From: Chionoecetes opilio | Lineage: Eukaryota > Arthropoda > Malacostraca > Decapoda > Majidae | Reading direction: 5' to 3' | Assembly (NCBI GenBank): GCA_016584305.1 | Contig: JACEEZ010013560.1 | Location: forward strand, 72,399-136,398 | DNA: 64,000 nucleotides | Shown here: piece by piece, positions 27,401 to 39,400 of the stretch | How positions within the stretch are numbered: position 1 is the first letter of the stretch | How the letters are laid out: every line of letters begins with the position of its first letter | The notes under the pieces: generated by a model | The model's input: the letters and a program-made list of their open reading frames with translations, nothing else | Told to the model about the DNA's origin: nothing | The model's database searches: none | Made by a program: the position numbers and the translations under genes

Positions 27401-30400
27401 ATAAGATTTTCATCCTATCTAGACACTTTGCAAGTACCAACTACAAGGTTATTGACTATACAAAGCGCCGCCACGTCAGCACGAACTAGGCGGACTCGAA
27501 CCGCTGACCGAATGCGCAGGGACGCTACACATTGCAAGCTCACGTCTCTACCAACCTTGCCGCCCTGACGGACTATCACGAAGACATATATTCATAATTA
27601 TATAAGGTAAAAAAATAGTTATTTTTCACAAATTAAATGAAAAGTGGTGCATATGATACTATTTGAAACTAAAACAACATCGTCAATTGCCAAGTGAACA
27701 AATACAGTAGACTTAATTAATGTATGTATGTAATACAGATGCATTTACTTTAATCATTTGGCTACTGGAAGTGATAATGGATTAGTGACTAAATGTGGCA
27801 CGGAACGAAAAAATAACGTTATTAACCGGTTACAGGGATTTCAAAATAGCGTTTTTGCTCCGGAACAGTAAATATGATGACGTTTTCGTTCCCGTTTTTG
27901 TTCCGAGCATAATTTTGTTCGTTTCGGGTTTCGTTTTCGTTCTCTTAAACCTTTTCCAAGCCCTGATCAGAAGTTAGGTGCTCGGTGGCATCTCTGTGAA
28001 TCACTTAGTTCCTGTTGAGTTTGACGTCTAATAAACGACGTTGAAAAATGCAGGGTAGAATCATCAGCGTAGGAGTGGATAGGGCTTTGAGTTAGACTTA
28101 GATCATTAATGAATAATAAAAAGAGAGTGGGTGATACGACAGATCCCTGAAGAACACCGCTATTGATAGACTTAAGAGAAGAACAATGTCCGTCTACAGT
28201 AGGCTAATGAGTAGGTGTCTGCAAATAGGCTAATCATATGTAAATGTATTTTTTAGTCATCTTTGTGTTTAATTTCATATTATTAATTTTACTACAGGGA
28301 GGTCCCGTTATACCAGCATTCGGTATACGAGAACCCGATGATACGAGATGTGTAAATTAGGGTCTATTTTCAATATACGAGATCGAAAATCCAATGATAG
28401 GACATTCAAACTGGGGTGAGTAAAATTATCAAGTTCAAAATGCGCGACCTACCACTCCCTGGTTGGACAAAGGGGGATTTGGTTGACCCCAGTGAGGTCA
28501 CCCCTAGCAAGCCGTGACCTGAAGGGTAATTAAGCATATGGCGCAGCCTGACATTTAGGGGTAATTAGCAGGTGTGCGGCCCCAACCTTGGGACCGCAGT
28601 CAGGTCATCCCCAGCAAGGCGTGACCTGAAGGGTAATTAAGCATATGGCGCAGCCTGACCTTTAGGGGTAATTAGCAGGTGTGCGGCCCCAACCTTGGGA
28701 CCTCTACACTACCTTCTCTTGTATCACGCGGCGTCCCCTACATTACAACGTCTTTTTTGCTTATTATGCATGTTTTATGTTTAATTAATGTGCAGTTATG
28801 TTATTTCGTGTGCTATTTTCTCTTTCAGAATGCTTTTTCTACAGAATAGGTAGTACAGTGTGGGTAATGTAGACGCTGTGTGTTTGTTGTGTTTGCTATA
28901 GTTTATTTTAGCTTGAAAAACAGGTTTTTTTTTTTTTTATTATTGATGTCCTGGAACCAAACCTATATTTTACCATTAGTTATGTGTTTCGTTACACGAG
29001 ATTTCGTTTTACGAGTATGCCAGGTGGAACCTAACTGCTCGTATCTTCAGGACCTCCCTGTATACACGTACGGCATATTCTTGGAAAATTCTTGGGTATT
29101 ATAATAAAAGTCTTCAACCTGTTACATCATTTGAAAGTATAATAATCAGAGGGAATATATTTAGCGACGTCTATACGGCGCCAGTGTGAAACCGCCTTTA
29201 GTGGTCAGTGGACAGCAGCTGTACGTGACGAATTAAGTATCTGTGTACCAAAAGACAACCACAGGTTTCACATTAGAGAAGCAAATTTAATTTTCTAAAA
29301 TGGCTTCAAAAATAACATTTCCTTGACTCATATATTTGTTCATATGACATTTTGCCTTCATTTATCTTATTATGCCTTTTAACATTATCAATAAACGATT
29401 AAATTATTGTGGTAGTTATTAGCTGTTTTCATTTTGTTTATATGTGTTATGATATTGGTTATTTATGTTTATTTTTTTGTGTTTAAAGATAGTTGATTTT
29501 TTTTGTGTGAATGAAAACCTCCGTATGAGGTTTCTTGAACAAATACGTAGTTTGATTTCAGTTACGTATTTTTTTTTTTTTTTTGCATTGCGAATAAAAA
29601 AACAAGAAAAATGTAACTTATTTATTGCTTAAACCAGTTATCAGAAGAAAAAATATATCTATTGCTTTCCTTACGAACTTTAAGTTTATAAAAGAGAAAG
29701 AAAGATATTAATAATGATTTGTATGATTTTTTATGTAGGGATTCCCTGAGACATGAACATTATTGCCAGGGTTCCACAAGGGTCAAAGGGTTGAGAAACG
29801 CTGCTGTACACTAACCCTGCCCTGTCCACCAAAACATGGTTGGCGGCTATCCTGTACTTGGATGTCATGGTACAACACAATTTATCTTGAAGGTTAACAT
29901 AGTCCAGCTCAGTAGAAGAGAGGAATATATAGCTAGGATATATATGCCAGACATGTGGTCAGAAAACAGAATAACTGGAGGCAGAATTATCAGTTACCAA
30001 TACATGCTGAAAACCGAACTGAAAACCCAATCGTATAGTGAACCATCATATCTCGAAACTGGCTCTCTTGGCCTTGATATCGGAGGCACTAGAGCTTGAA
30101 GGCTGCTTAGAAGATATCACAGATCGCTCGTGCCATAGTAAACGTGAGCAAGTCATCGTAAAAAGGGAAGAGAAGCATATGCACGCACAAACATATCATA
30201 TATGCATCAAAGCATAAAGTAAAAAAAAATTCATAAGCCTATCAAAATTTATGAAAATAATTTCTCCATAAGAACATACCTTTAACACGGGTTCAGATCC
30301 TGAGGTCTCACTCAGTGATGGTTTTGGAGTGTCAATATATTCACTTCTCTGTGTTGGTATACGATGAAGGTAACCATAGCCAATGCCACAGCCCAAGCTT

Positions 30401-33400
30401 AAGAAAAAAAGATAATAATCATGAAAATTTGCTTCATTCCTTAACAAATCTATTTTGATGATGATTATGTGGCTCTGGTCCCAGGTGTCAATTTGAATTA
30501 ATCTTCATGTACAGTACATAGATACGGTAAGCCAAGATTTCAAGAGAAGATCCCATGCATAAGAACATAGCTGATGGCTCTCTAGAAGTATGGATCAAGA
30601 TGTTTTCTGAAATTTGGAGCCATAGTTTTTATTTTCTTCCTTACTTAGTGGCATCAAGGATGAAATTCCTTAAAAAGGTCTGAATCTAAAAGTGAATGTG
30701 TGTACTTGAAGCAGAAAGTTAGAATAACATGACAACTGCATTCCTAAACAGACAGAGCTCAGATAAAATTAGACATCTTTGCCTCACATCTCCATGGGGA
30801 AACGTTCCCTCACTTTCTTTACTCTAACAAAGACAATGACATTTCTTTGAAATGTTTTCACTCCATCTAGCGATTTTCACCCACTCCACATCTCTCGGTG
30901 CACATGTTGTTATAATGCATATTCTTAACCTATCAATACGGGATACACTTTCATCTCCTTTCTGAAAATGTTCTTCATCTTCATCTTCAAAATAAGATCT
31001 AAACATTCCCTCTCTGTTATAAATTCATCAAGTTTCCAACTGATTTTCTTGTCAGTGTCTTTCATTATTATTGCTCTGATGGGCTAGTTGGTTGCATCAA
31101 CATTTTGGAGTAATAGAAATATCTTTGTAAGATTATATTTTGTGTTGGAACCTCCAACCCAGCCTTATACTACTGCTTGTCCTTTATTGCAGGACTGGAG
31201 TGCTGGTCTAACATGGATCACTTCAACATCAATGTCCATCAACACACAGAAGCACTATGTCATGAAATCAATGCTATGGAACACTTTCGTAAATGATAAG
31301 TACAATAGACAAACAATAATACTTAGATCATTATAATTAAATGCAGTGCTACCACAACCGATCTTTATAAACTTTGCTCTCTCTGAGTCACACTGTAAAT
31401 AAATAATAAAAAGATACTTATGATCATGTTACAAATATGCTACAAACACAAAAAATGCATTATGATACTCACCTTCCCGATCCTCCCCACTGGGTGTCTG
31501 GTGTCACTGTAACTTCCCTGCAAGTGTCTGTCTCCACATTGTATACATACAGCTTGAGGGGACGTCCTTCATGAGCTTCTATGAGGGAGAATAAATCTTC
31601 ACTCTCATGCAGAACAGAGTCAGCCCCAATGATATAGTCTTTGTGCCCTTTCAGCCCGGCGATGTCTGCAGGGGAGTTGGGCTCGACATCCTGCAATATA
31701 TACACTACATTATGTTCACATTAACAACAAATAAGGTGATCTAGTTTGTAATATATGTTTCATTAAGCTTATATTGTAACATCTTTACATAAAGAATGAG
31801 GGAGTTGGTAACCAAGAGGAAAATAAGAATGGATGAGGTATTTAGTAGGAGGATGAATAGAAAGATCAGTAAGAAGAAGAAGCTGTTCTAGAAAGAGGTG
31901 AAGAGGGAGAGAAAAGTAGGCGAGTTGAAAATGTAGATCTAATGATTAGTAATGAAAACTTGAAATGAGTACGTATGGATGGGGCAATTGCAGCATCTAA
32001 TGAATGAAAAGTCAATGGAGAGAGCAAAAGTGACAGGTTTCGGTATGGAAGCAGGATGTTTGTGCAAAGACCAAAAAAATTTCATGATATTTCTTTTGTC
32101 TTGTGTCTGGTAGCAGGGAGGCTGGGGGCTGATCGCCTTATCACCAGGTCGGCGTTAGTGCCAGACAGTGCACTTTGGAGAAAAGACCTCACGTCGTACT
32201 TCTGTCAACACTACAACATTTTTTATTTCCTCAACGATGCCCAAGTAAGTGAGAAGGTAGTAGCAATAGAGAAGGCGAGAAAAGCTTCTGCTGGTAAATG
32301 AATGAGCTTGAGAGTTGAGAAGAGGAAAGCACAGGTTCTCCATACCCACACCTTTTGAGTGAATAATATCCTTGCATAAGAAGGGGACAAGGTGCCAAAT
32401 ATTTTGAAATAGGCGTACACAACATATAATAAAACAAAGAATTTTTGTTGTTGTTTAGCTGTACACCTATATGACTTTTTTGTGAGAAAAAAAATTTAAT
32501 GCATTTTTCTCTGAATGTAACTTTGTCCAAAACATTATAAAACTGCAGAACCACTCAATTAATATATTTCCAAACTGATTACACTATATAAAAGACAAAT
32601 AAAAGGAACAAAAACTGATTGAGTTTTTTTTTTCTAAGTGTATAATACATTTTTAATTAGCAAAAAATTCATAAAAAAGAAGTCAAACTTCACTCACTTA
32701 AAAAAAAAATCATACTGTCTAGTATGTGTATTTATGAAGCAATCGTAAAAAACCTAAATCACATTATAGCAGAGTGGTTACTTTACAATACGCAATAGAA
32801 GAAAAAAAATGTATGCCCATAAATAACTGAGTAGTGTATCAAAAAAATAATCATAAAAAGATGTAAAAATAGGCGAAAAGACTAAAATATAATTAACTTT
32901 TGAACCTAACTCCTTCAAGCTTAGTCAAAATTAATTCCAAATGGCCTATTTTCTTGTGTAAAAATAGCAATCTCATAGCTGCAATATGAAAAAATCATGG
33001 AAACGCCCCACCTTAAATTCAGATTTTTTTTTCTAGTGTAAGTGCGTCAAATTTTGGTGTCAAAGATGAGCATAAATTTGGTTGTTCAAAGTGAATTGGT
33101 GGTGTTGTAACGCAGAATATCGTTTCATATATTTAGGGAATTCTTTGCAGATAAGAAACTAAACATGTTTAAAAAGAAAAAGATGCAGTGAGACCATGAC
33201 TGATAGTGAAAGATGTGGAATATACAGAGACTAGAGGTTCCCTGAGTGATTGAGATCATCGGAGATATCATAGATTTGTTGATTTCAGTTTTCATTTATT
33301 TTTTAGAGATCTAATTCACATATCAAAATGGCAACAATACCATTGTAAAGCTCATAAAAAGATGGTTTGAATGAAATGTAGAGTAAAATGTTCACGGTAG

Positions 33401-36400
33401 AAGTTTTAAGCTACAATATTGTTACATTTTTTTCTACTTTATTTACATTTATTATTTTTGTAGCAAAAAATGCATGAAAATCTTTTTACGGTGGATTTTT
33501 TGTGTGTTCAACTTATAGTAAATTCCTTGTGAATCTAATGATTTTTAACATGTGCCTATTTATGAGTTTCTAAGTGAAGAAAACTGCCTACTAAGCAAGG
33601 TTTTGCAAGGAGCACGGCCATGCCCCAAATGCTTCCCAACGACCCAAAGGGGCAGATTGGCCATAGGAGCGGAGGGTCTGAGTCCGGGGCCAGACCCGGG
33701 TACGCTTGACCAACATGTGGCTATCGGGACAATTGCCTGGTTATATTCTGGGTACAAAATCATAGGTATATTCATCAAGCAATTTATTACAGAGAGAGAG
33801 AGAAAGATCAGTGGTTTCTAGCATGAAGGTATAATTATAGGAACTCCAATGAATTATAGCGCATGCATAGGTGATGGTTGATAGCATGGCCACCAAGCCC
33901 TCCCGTTGGCCACTGTTCCACAACAAACTGTACTGTTTCATGGCACCACGCGCTACACACCTCCAGTCTGTGACCAGACCAGACAGTCCAGTTTAGAATA
34001 GAAATATTTTGCAAAATGGTTCGTAAATGACTAGGTGATATTTCAATAGCTTTTCAGACAGTGAGAATGCACTTTCATACAAAAACTATGGAAACAAATA
34101 TACAAGTGTCGTATATGAGGCGCGCCGCGGCAGAAGGGCACAATTCTAAGGGTACTATGCAACAAAATCAATATTCGTCAGAAAACGCAGTTAAAGATTG
34201 GGAATGTTTGGGAATGATTAGCTCAAGAACTGTTTGAGTTAGAATGAAGTGTTGTATATCAAATAAAAGCTGAGGAACTCTGCTTTCATTTGATGTAGAA
34301 AAAAATTATAATCACAAATGATTATTGGTACTGATTTTTTTTCTTTCTATTCACCCATCCCTGCGTAGACAGCCTAGTCTTGACTTCCACTTTTATTTCT
34401 CCCGCCCCTCTCCCTTCCCCTCAACCCTCCCATTGTCCCTGCTGGAATAATCCATGATAATGGCGAAAGTAACGCGTAAATCCAGAGAAAGCACTCGTTG
34501 CTTTCCCGTCAAGTCCCGGCAATGGGACTGAGGAGGGAGGGAAGGGAGGGAGGGAAGGGAGGCGGGGCAGTGGTGGGATCCGACGCTCTCATTGGCTCAA
34601 CGCTCTGACGTTAAGGAGTGCGTCTCGTCTCCCATTGGCAGGTTGAGCGCGTGTGGAGATAGGTCCCTTCTGTCACGGCGCTCCCTGCCTGCACCTGTTC
34701 CAAGTACACACAAACCTCGATTTCCCGGATATCGGATTTGCCGGACAAAATCCGAGGTCCGGGGATATGTCAGTCTCGGACAATTTTTTTTTTTTTTATT
34801 ATTATTATTTTTGTATTTTTTATTTTTTATTTTTATTTTTATACGTTGAAATGCCTGGTCCTGTTCGTAAATTGACCAAGTTGTCCGGCGGTCCGAGCGT
34901 CTCCTGTCACCCCTGGTCAGTGTCCGCGCCTCCCGCCAGGTGGCAGCATGCACAGCGGTCGTATTGTTTACATTTGGGCACCCAACATTCACGGTTCACC
35001 TGCAGCCTCCGTTAGTCCCCTGACCCCCACTGTCCCTGGTGCAGGAACGTCTCTTGATACTATTGAACACTTTCTGCTGCCTCCCGCCAGGTGGCAGCAT
35101 GCTCAGCGGACGTAAAAGTCCGCGGTGGGGTAGTTGATATTGTCGGTTGCCGGACAGTAAATACTAGAGTAGGATAAACGTCCGGGGGTGGGTATTGGCA
35201 TCGGACTTTTTTTTTTTTTTTTTTTTTTTATACTTGCGATTCCCGGACTTTTGCGGTTCCCGGACCAGTGCTCCCCCCTATTAGTCCGGGAAATCGAGGT
35301 TTGTGTGTAATTGAAGCAGAAATCACTTTGTAAACAATAGGACTTTCGACCTTATGGAAATGTCGGAAGAAGGATTCGAAGAAGGTTCGAGTTCTAACTC
35401 CACCATCCTGTAGAGCGGGAATTGAGATCTCTGTCGATGTAAAAATCTCATTTTTGGCCGCGGTGGCGGTTAGTACCCTTCTGCCGCGGCGCCTCATTTA
35501 TGAAGTAATTTTTTGGTTTATACCATTTATTCAACATTTTTCTTTTTACCTAGTTGAGATGGAATCAATGTAATAATTTGTTATTCTTCAGGGGTCAATT
35601 TTTTCCATGACACGTTTGCAAGGTAGAGCCGGCAGGTGTGTCTCGGGCTGGTTTTGGGGACCTAATCCGCCCCTGGGATGAGGTATTGGAAAAAAAAATT
35701 ACAAAACTTATTGAAGCGTGAGAGCTAAAATGAGGTAATGCTGCAGGTATAGATGGAATAACTCCCGATATTGAAATATGGTGGGGTTTACAGAGATAAA
35801 ATGGATGTTTTGCATATGTGATATATGACATAAGTGTGGAGACAGAGATAGGTGCCAGAGGGATAAAGTAAGGATATAATTGTGCCTTTATACGTATAAA
35901 GGCAAAGGTACTAGGAATATGTTTAGTAATCATTGGGGGATAAGCTTGCTGAATGTGCCAGGAGAGGTCTAGAGGAGGGTCTTGATTGAGTGATACAAGT
36001 AACTGCAGATAAAGGTCAGAGAGGACCAAGGACCTCTCAGGAAGGGAAAAAACTGTGCAGATCAGATATTTGTGATTATCATGACAGCTGGGTATTTGTA
36101 CAAGAGCAAAACATTGTATGCAGCCTTTATGAACTAAGAAAAAATATAATTGGATTGATAGGGAAGCTCTCAGAACGTAGTAAAAATTCATGGTATGGAT
36201 AGGCATCTGTTAGAAGGATTGATTGATTTAATGCCTAAAAAGGTGAATGTGCCAGACATCAGAGGTCATATGGCACTATGTCAAAGCATATAAAGGGGAG
36301 GGGTTAAAGAATAATAGTGAAACGATGAGGGAAGGGGAAAAACTGAATGTTACAGCAGGATGGTTAGATCAGATGTAGGATGTGGATTTGTTGGAGGAAG

Positions 36401-39400
36401 GAGGTTAAATTTTCCAGGGAGAAGGAGGGGGATAGTGCTAAAAGTGCAAAAAGAGTGCTAAGAGAGGGGTGAGGGTGAGAAGTTGATGTGCGTGGGCGTG
36501 AGGAAGAGGCGACCGTGCACTTTTGTTTTCCCGGAGGGAGGAGGGATGTAGGGTGCAAGGGTAGCGATACAGGATGAAGAAGACAAAGTTGTGGCTGGAG
36601 TGTGGTCTGGTGCTGAGGATGGATTCTGGATCTGGCTAGGGGGCTCAGGAGTACTAAGTGACTCTGAGGGTCGAGCTTAGGGTACAGGCATATCAGTATT
36701 CTGGGACGTAGTCAAAAGAGGAGCAGGGGTCGGTAAACCAGGGGGATCATCAGGGTCATTTGGTAGAGGGGCCGGCCCTGAAGCCTCTATAAAAGTTGGA
36801 TTATCATCATTGGCCATGGGGAGCCTGGAGTAAAAGTGGGGGAAATAACCGGTCATCCCCTCAAGACCCCCATGAAGGGAAAGAGCAAAATTATAAGGGT
36901 ATACCATGCCCGTGGCACCCTGAGGCCGTTCATGACTGACCCGAAGCCAGCCTCATATCCCATCAGCACGGCTCTCACAGCTTAGAAGGAAAGGGGGATA
37001 GGAGGAGGTACAAGAGGAGAGATAGAGGGAAGGAGGGGAAAAAGGAGAGAGACAGGAAAGGCCAGGCAAAATTAGTCAGACCGAGGACAGGGGCCCAAAG
37101 CCAAGGGAGTAACCAGGAGGTCGTCCCCCGGGCGTCAGGCCCCAATCCCCCCCACGATGACAGCGGGCCTGGGAATGGGGGGGTCTGTTAGAAGGAATTA
37201 AGGTATTTTATAGTGGCAAATTAATGTAAGGGTAAACTTAATGAAATACATGCCATAGGAGGGGGAGTGCAGCCGAGGTGTGTGATGTCACTATGATTAT
37301 TTGATAGTTTTATGGCTGGCAGTGTGAAGATAATGCAAGCTAAAGTGGCAAATTTAGGTGCAAGCCTGAGAATGAATAAAGCGGGCTGGTCTGTGGTGGC
37401 ATGTATGTTTGCAGATGATAGTGCAGCTTACAAAGAACGAAGGGTATCACCAGAGGATAAAGAACTAATTTTATCATATAAGAAACTAACCCTCAAAATT
37501 AATGCTGGGAAAAGCAAGGTGATGACTTTTGAGAGGAATAAAGAGTGATTGACTTTAGTAAACCTTATAGATTGATTGATTGATTTAATGCTAAAAAAGG
37601 GAAAATGTGCCAGACATCAGAGGTCATATGGCACTATGGCAAAGCATAATGAAGGGAAGGGGTTATACAGAAAGAGTGAAACGGTGAGGGAAGGGGAAAG
37701 GAATGGAACGTTAAAGCAGTAGGGTTAGATCAGAGGAAGGATGTGTATTTGTTGGGGGAAGGAGATCATAAATTGGGAATTGGGACAGGGGAGTGAGTAA
37801 GGAAAGTTTCTGTGAGGCAGATAACTTGAGGCTTATAGCAAGAAAGAAGGAGACAAAGGTCTTGTCTGTGGGATCGGAAGTCGTGAATGTTCCAAGGAAG
37901 AACAGACAGAGTGTAGAGGTTAGCGGGTATGATAGTTGGAATGGTAGCGTCCAGAGTAGAGGGGTTAGCAGGATCAGCGATATCAGGAGGGGATCAAGTG
38001 TAGTAGGTGAAGTACAGTCAGTAGGGTCAGGGGGGCGAGGGGTCAGGGATGGGGATTGTTGAGACAAAAGGGAGTCGCGTGTACAGCCAGGAGGGAGGGG
38101 CAAGTTAAGAATAGACTTAACAGCGGGACGGTTAAGAGGTAGTAGAAGAAGAGGGAGAGGACATAGGGTGATCAGAGGGAAGGGGGGAAGGGTGGAGTGG
38201 GGAGAATGATGGAGAAGGCGGGGAAGATGGGGAACAGGGGGGAATTTGGGAGGCAGAAGGAGGAAGAGGGGTAGGTGGAAGATGGGATGGAAGAGGATGT
38301 ATCTCAGCTGAGACTTTGAGGGTTGAGAATGAAGGTGGGGATGATGAGGCGGTTTGTGAAGAGGGCAGAGGGGACATGTCTTGAGGCTGAGCGAGGTACT
38401 CCTCGATCATAGCCATGGTCTCAACAGGAGTCAAGACGGAAGACCTGGGAGGCACAGGGTTTCTTAGTAGGAGGAGACATAGAAAGTGGGGTGTGAGGAA
38501 CTGAGAAGGGAGAGACAGTGGAAGGTTACGGGGGGGGAGGAAGGGGAAGAACGTTTAGGTCGTCTGGCAAAAGTAGGCCGAGGAGGGAGCATTGAGGAAG
38601 GGGTGTGGGTATCGAGGAAGGGGTAGAGGTCGGAGTATCTGGGCTGAGGACGGCAAAGGGGTTACTTATGGAGAGAAAGGGGGCAGCAGGAGGAGCAAAT
38701 GAAGGACGAGGAGTGGGAGGAGGAGGAACAGGGAAAGAGAGGGTAGGAGAGGTTGTAGTAGGAGGATCCCGAAAAGTGGGATTGGAAATAAGCTGGGAGA
38801 CGGGGGTAGGCGAAAAGCCTAGGCGGCGAGCTTCCTGGCAGGCTTCCCATAAAGTGAAGCCCTTCTTAAATCTGATGGATGCCACTTCTGATTCGAAGTG
38901 GTAGACAGGGCAACCCCTGTAGAAGACGTTGTGGGAACCACTACAGTTCGCACAAGTGGGAGATGTTGCAGGACACGAGGAACGAGCATGGCCAGGTTGA
39001 GCACAAAATGGGGCAGCGGGCAGAGGATGGGCAGTGCTTGGCAGGGTGGCCAAAACGGCAGCAGGACTGGCACTGGCGAGGAGTAGGGCGGTAAGGTTTA
39101 ACAGAGTAGTGGACCCCGGCAACATAAATGCTATCAGGGAGATCTTGCCTTTTGAAAGTGACTTTGGCAATGTTGGTAGGGGACTCACGATGGCCCCGGG
39201 GTGGGCTGGTGTACCAGTAAACTGCAACGGCATCATAATCCTCTGTCAAAAAGGTCGAGGAGGACTTCCGCGCACTCCGACCATTCTGTGTCATCGACTG
39301 GGCAAGAACGCGGGGGGATGGAAACTGTTCCAGTGCAGGTGTTAAGAGCAATGTCGGGCATGATGTCGAATGGGTTGCCGTCGAGGTCTTTAAGGGGAGG

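Larger units (their letters stand above)
26347..27965. mobile_element. non-autonomous hAT element inside the LINE
   Basis: TIRs CAGGGCTTGAAAACG and CAGGGCTTGGAAAAGG with an exact 8-bp duplication ATCAGAAG (26339-26346, 27966-27973). Subterminal repeats of the type AACGTTNCGTTTTCGTTCC occur at both ends. 1619 bp, no transposase. It interrupts the LINE RT and carries tRNA-like SINE pieces. Confidence 0.9.
25475..28215 (-). mobile_element. Jockey-like LINE 3' half, minus strand, split by hAT
   Basis: The minus-strand poly(A) is visible as the T-run at 25476-25492. The C-terminal ORF2 reads [40 protein letters not shown] and [12 protein letters not shown]-region remnants are [16 protein letters not shown] and, beyond the hAT insertion, [20 protein letters not shown] and HSYADDSTL with the catalytic YADD. 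It is 5' truncated at about 28215. Few disruptions: a fairly young copy. Confidence 0.9.
25395..29803. mobile_element. hAT MITE expanded to 4.4 kb by nested insertions
   Basis: Termini CAGCGTTTCTCAAACGGGG and inverted CAGCGTTTCTCAACCCTTTG, a classical hAT end. The exact 8-bp target duplication is CTGTACAC (25387-25394, 29804-29811). A LINE (25475-28215) and a pogo-like MITE (28295-29060) have inserted inside. It lies in GRASP intron 5. Confidence 0.9.
31691..35639. other. GRASP intron 3, 5'-distal part: MITEs and unannotated sequence
   Basis: 31800-32100 resembles a degraded LINE coding stretch ([18 protein letters not shown]) but is too broken to assign. 32400-33540 is A+T-rich with nothing recognised. 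MITEs at 34116-35496 are listed separately. Confidence 0.4.

Noticed and set aside
29836..30110. Possible extra GRASP exon on the minus strand ([16 protein letters not shown])
   Set aside because: No donor follows in frame and a stop comes immediately; composition alone is not enough.
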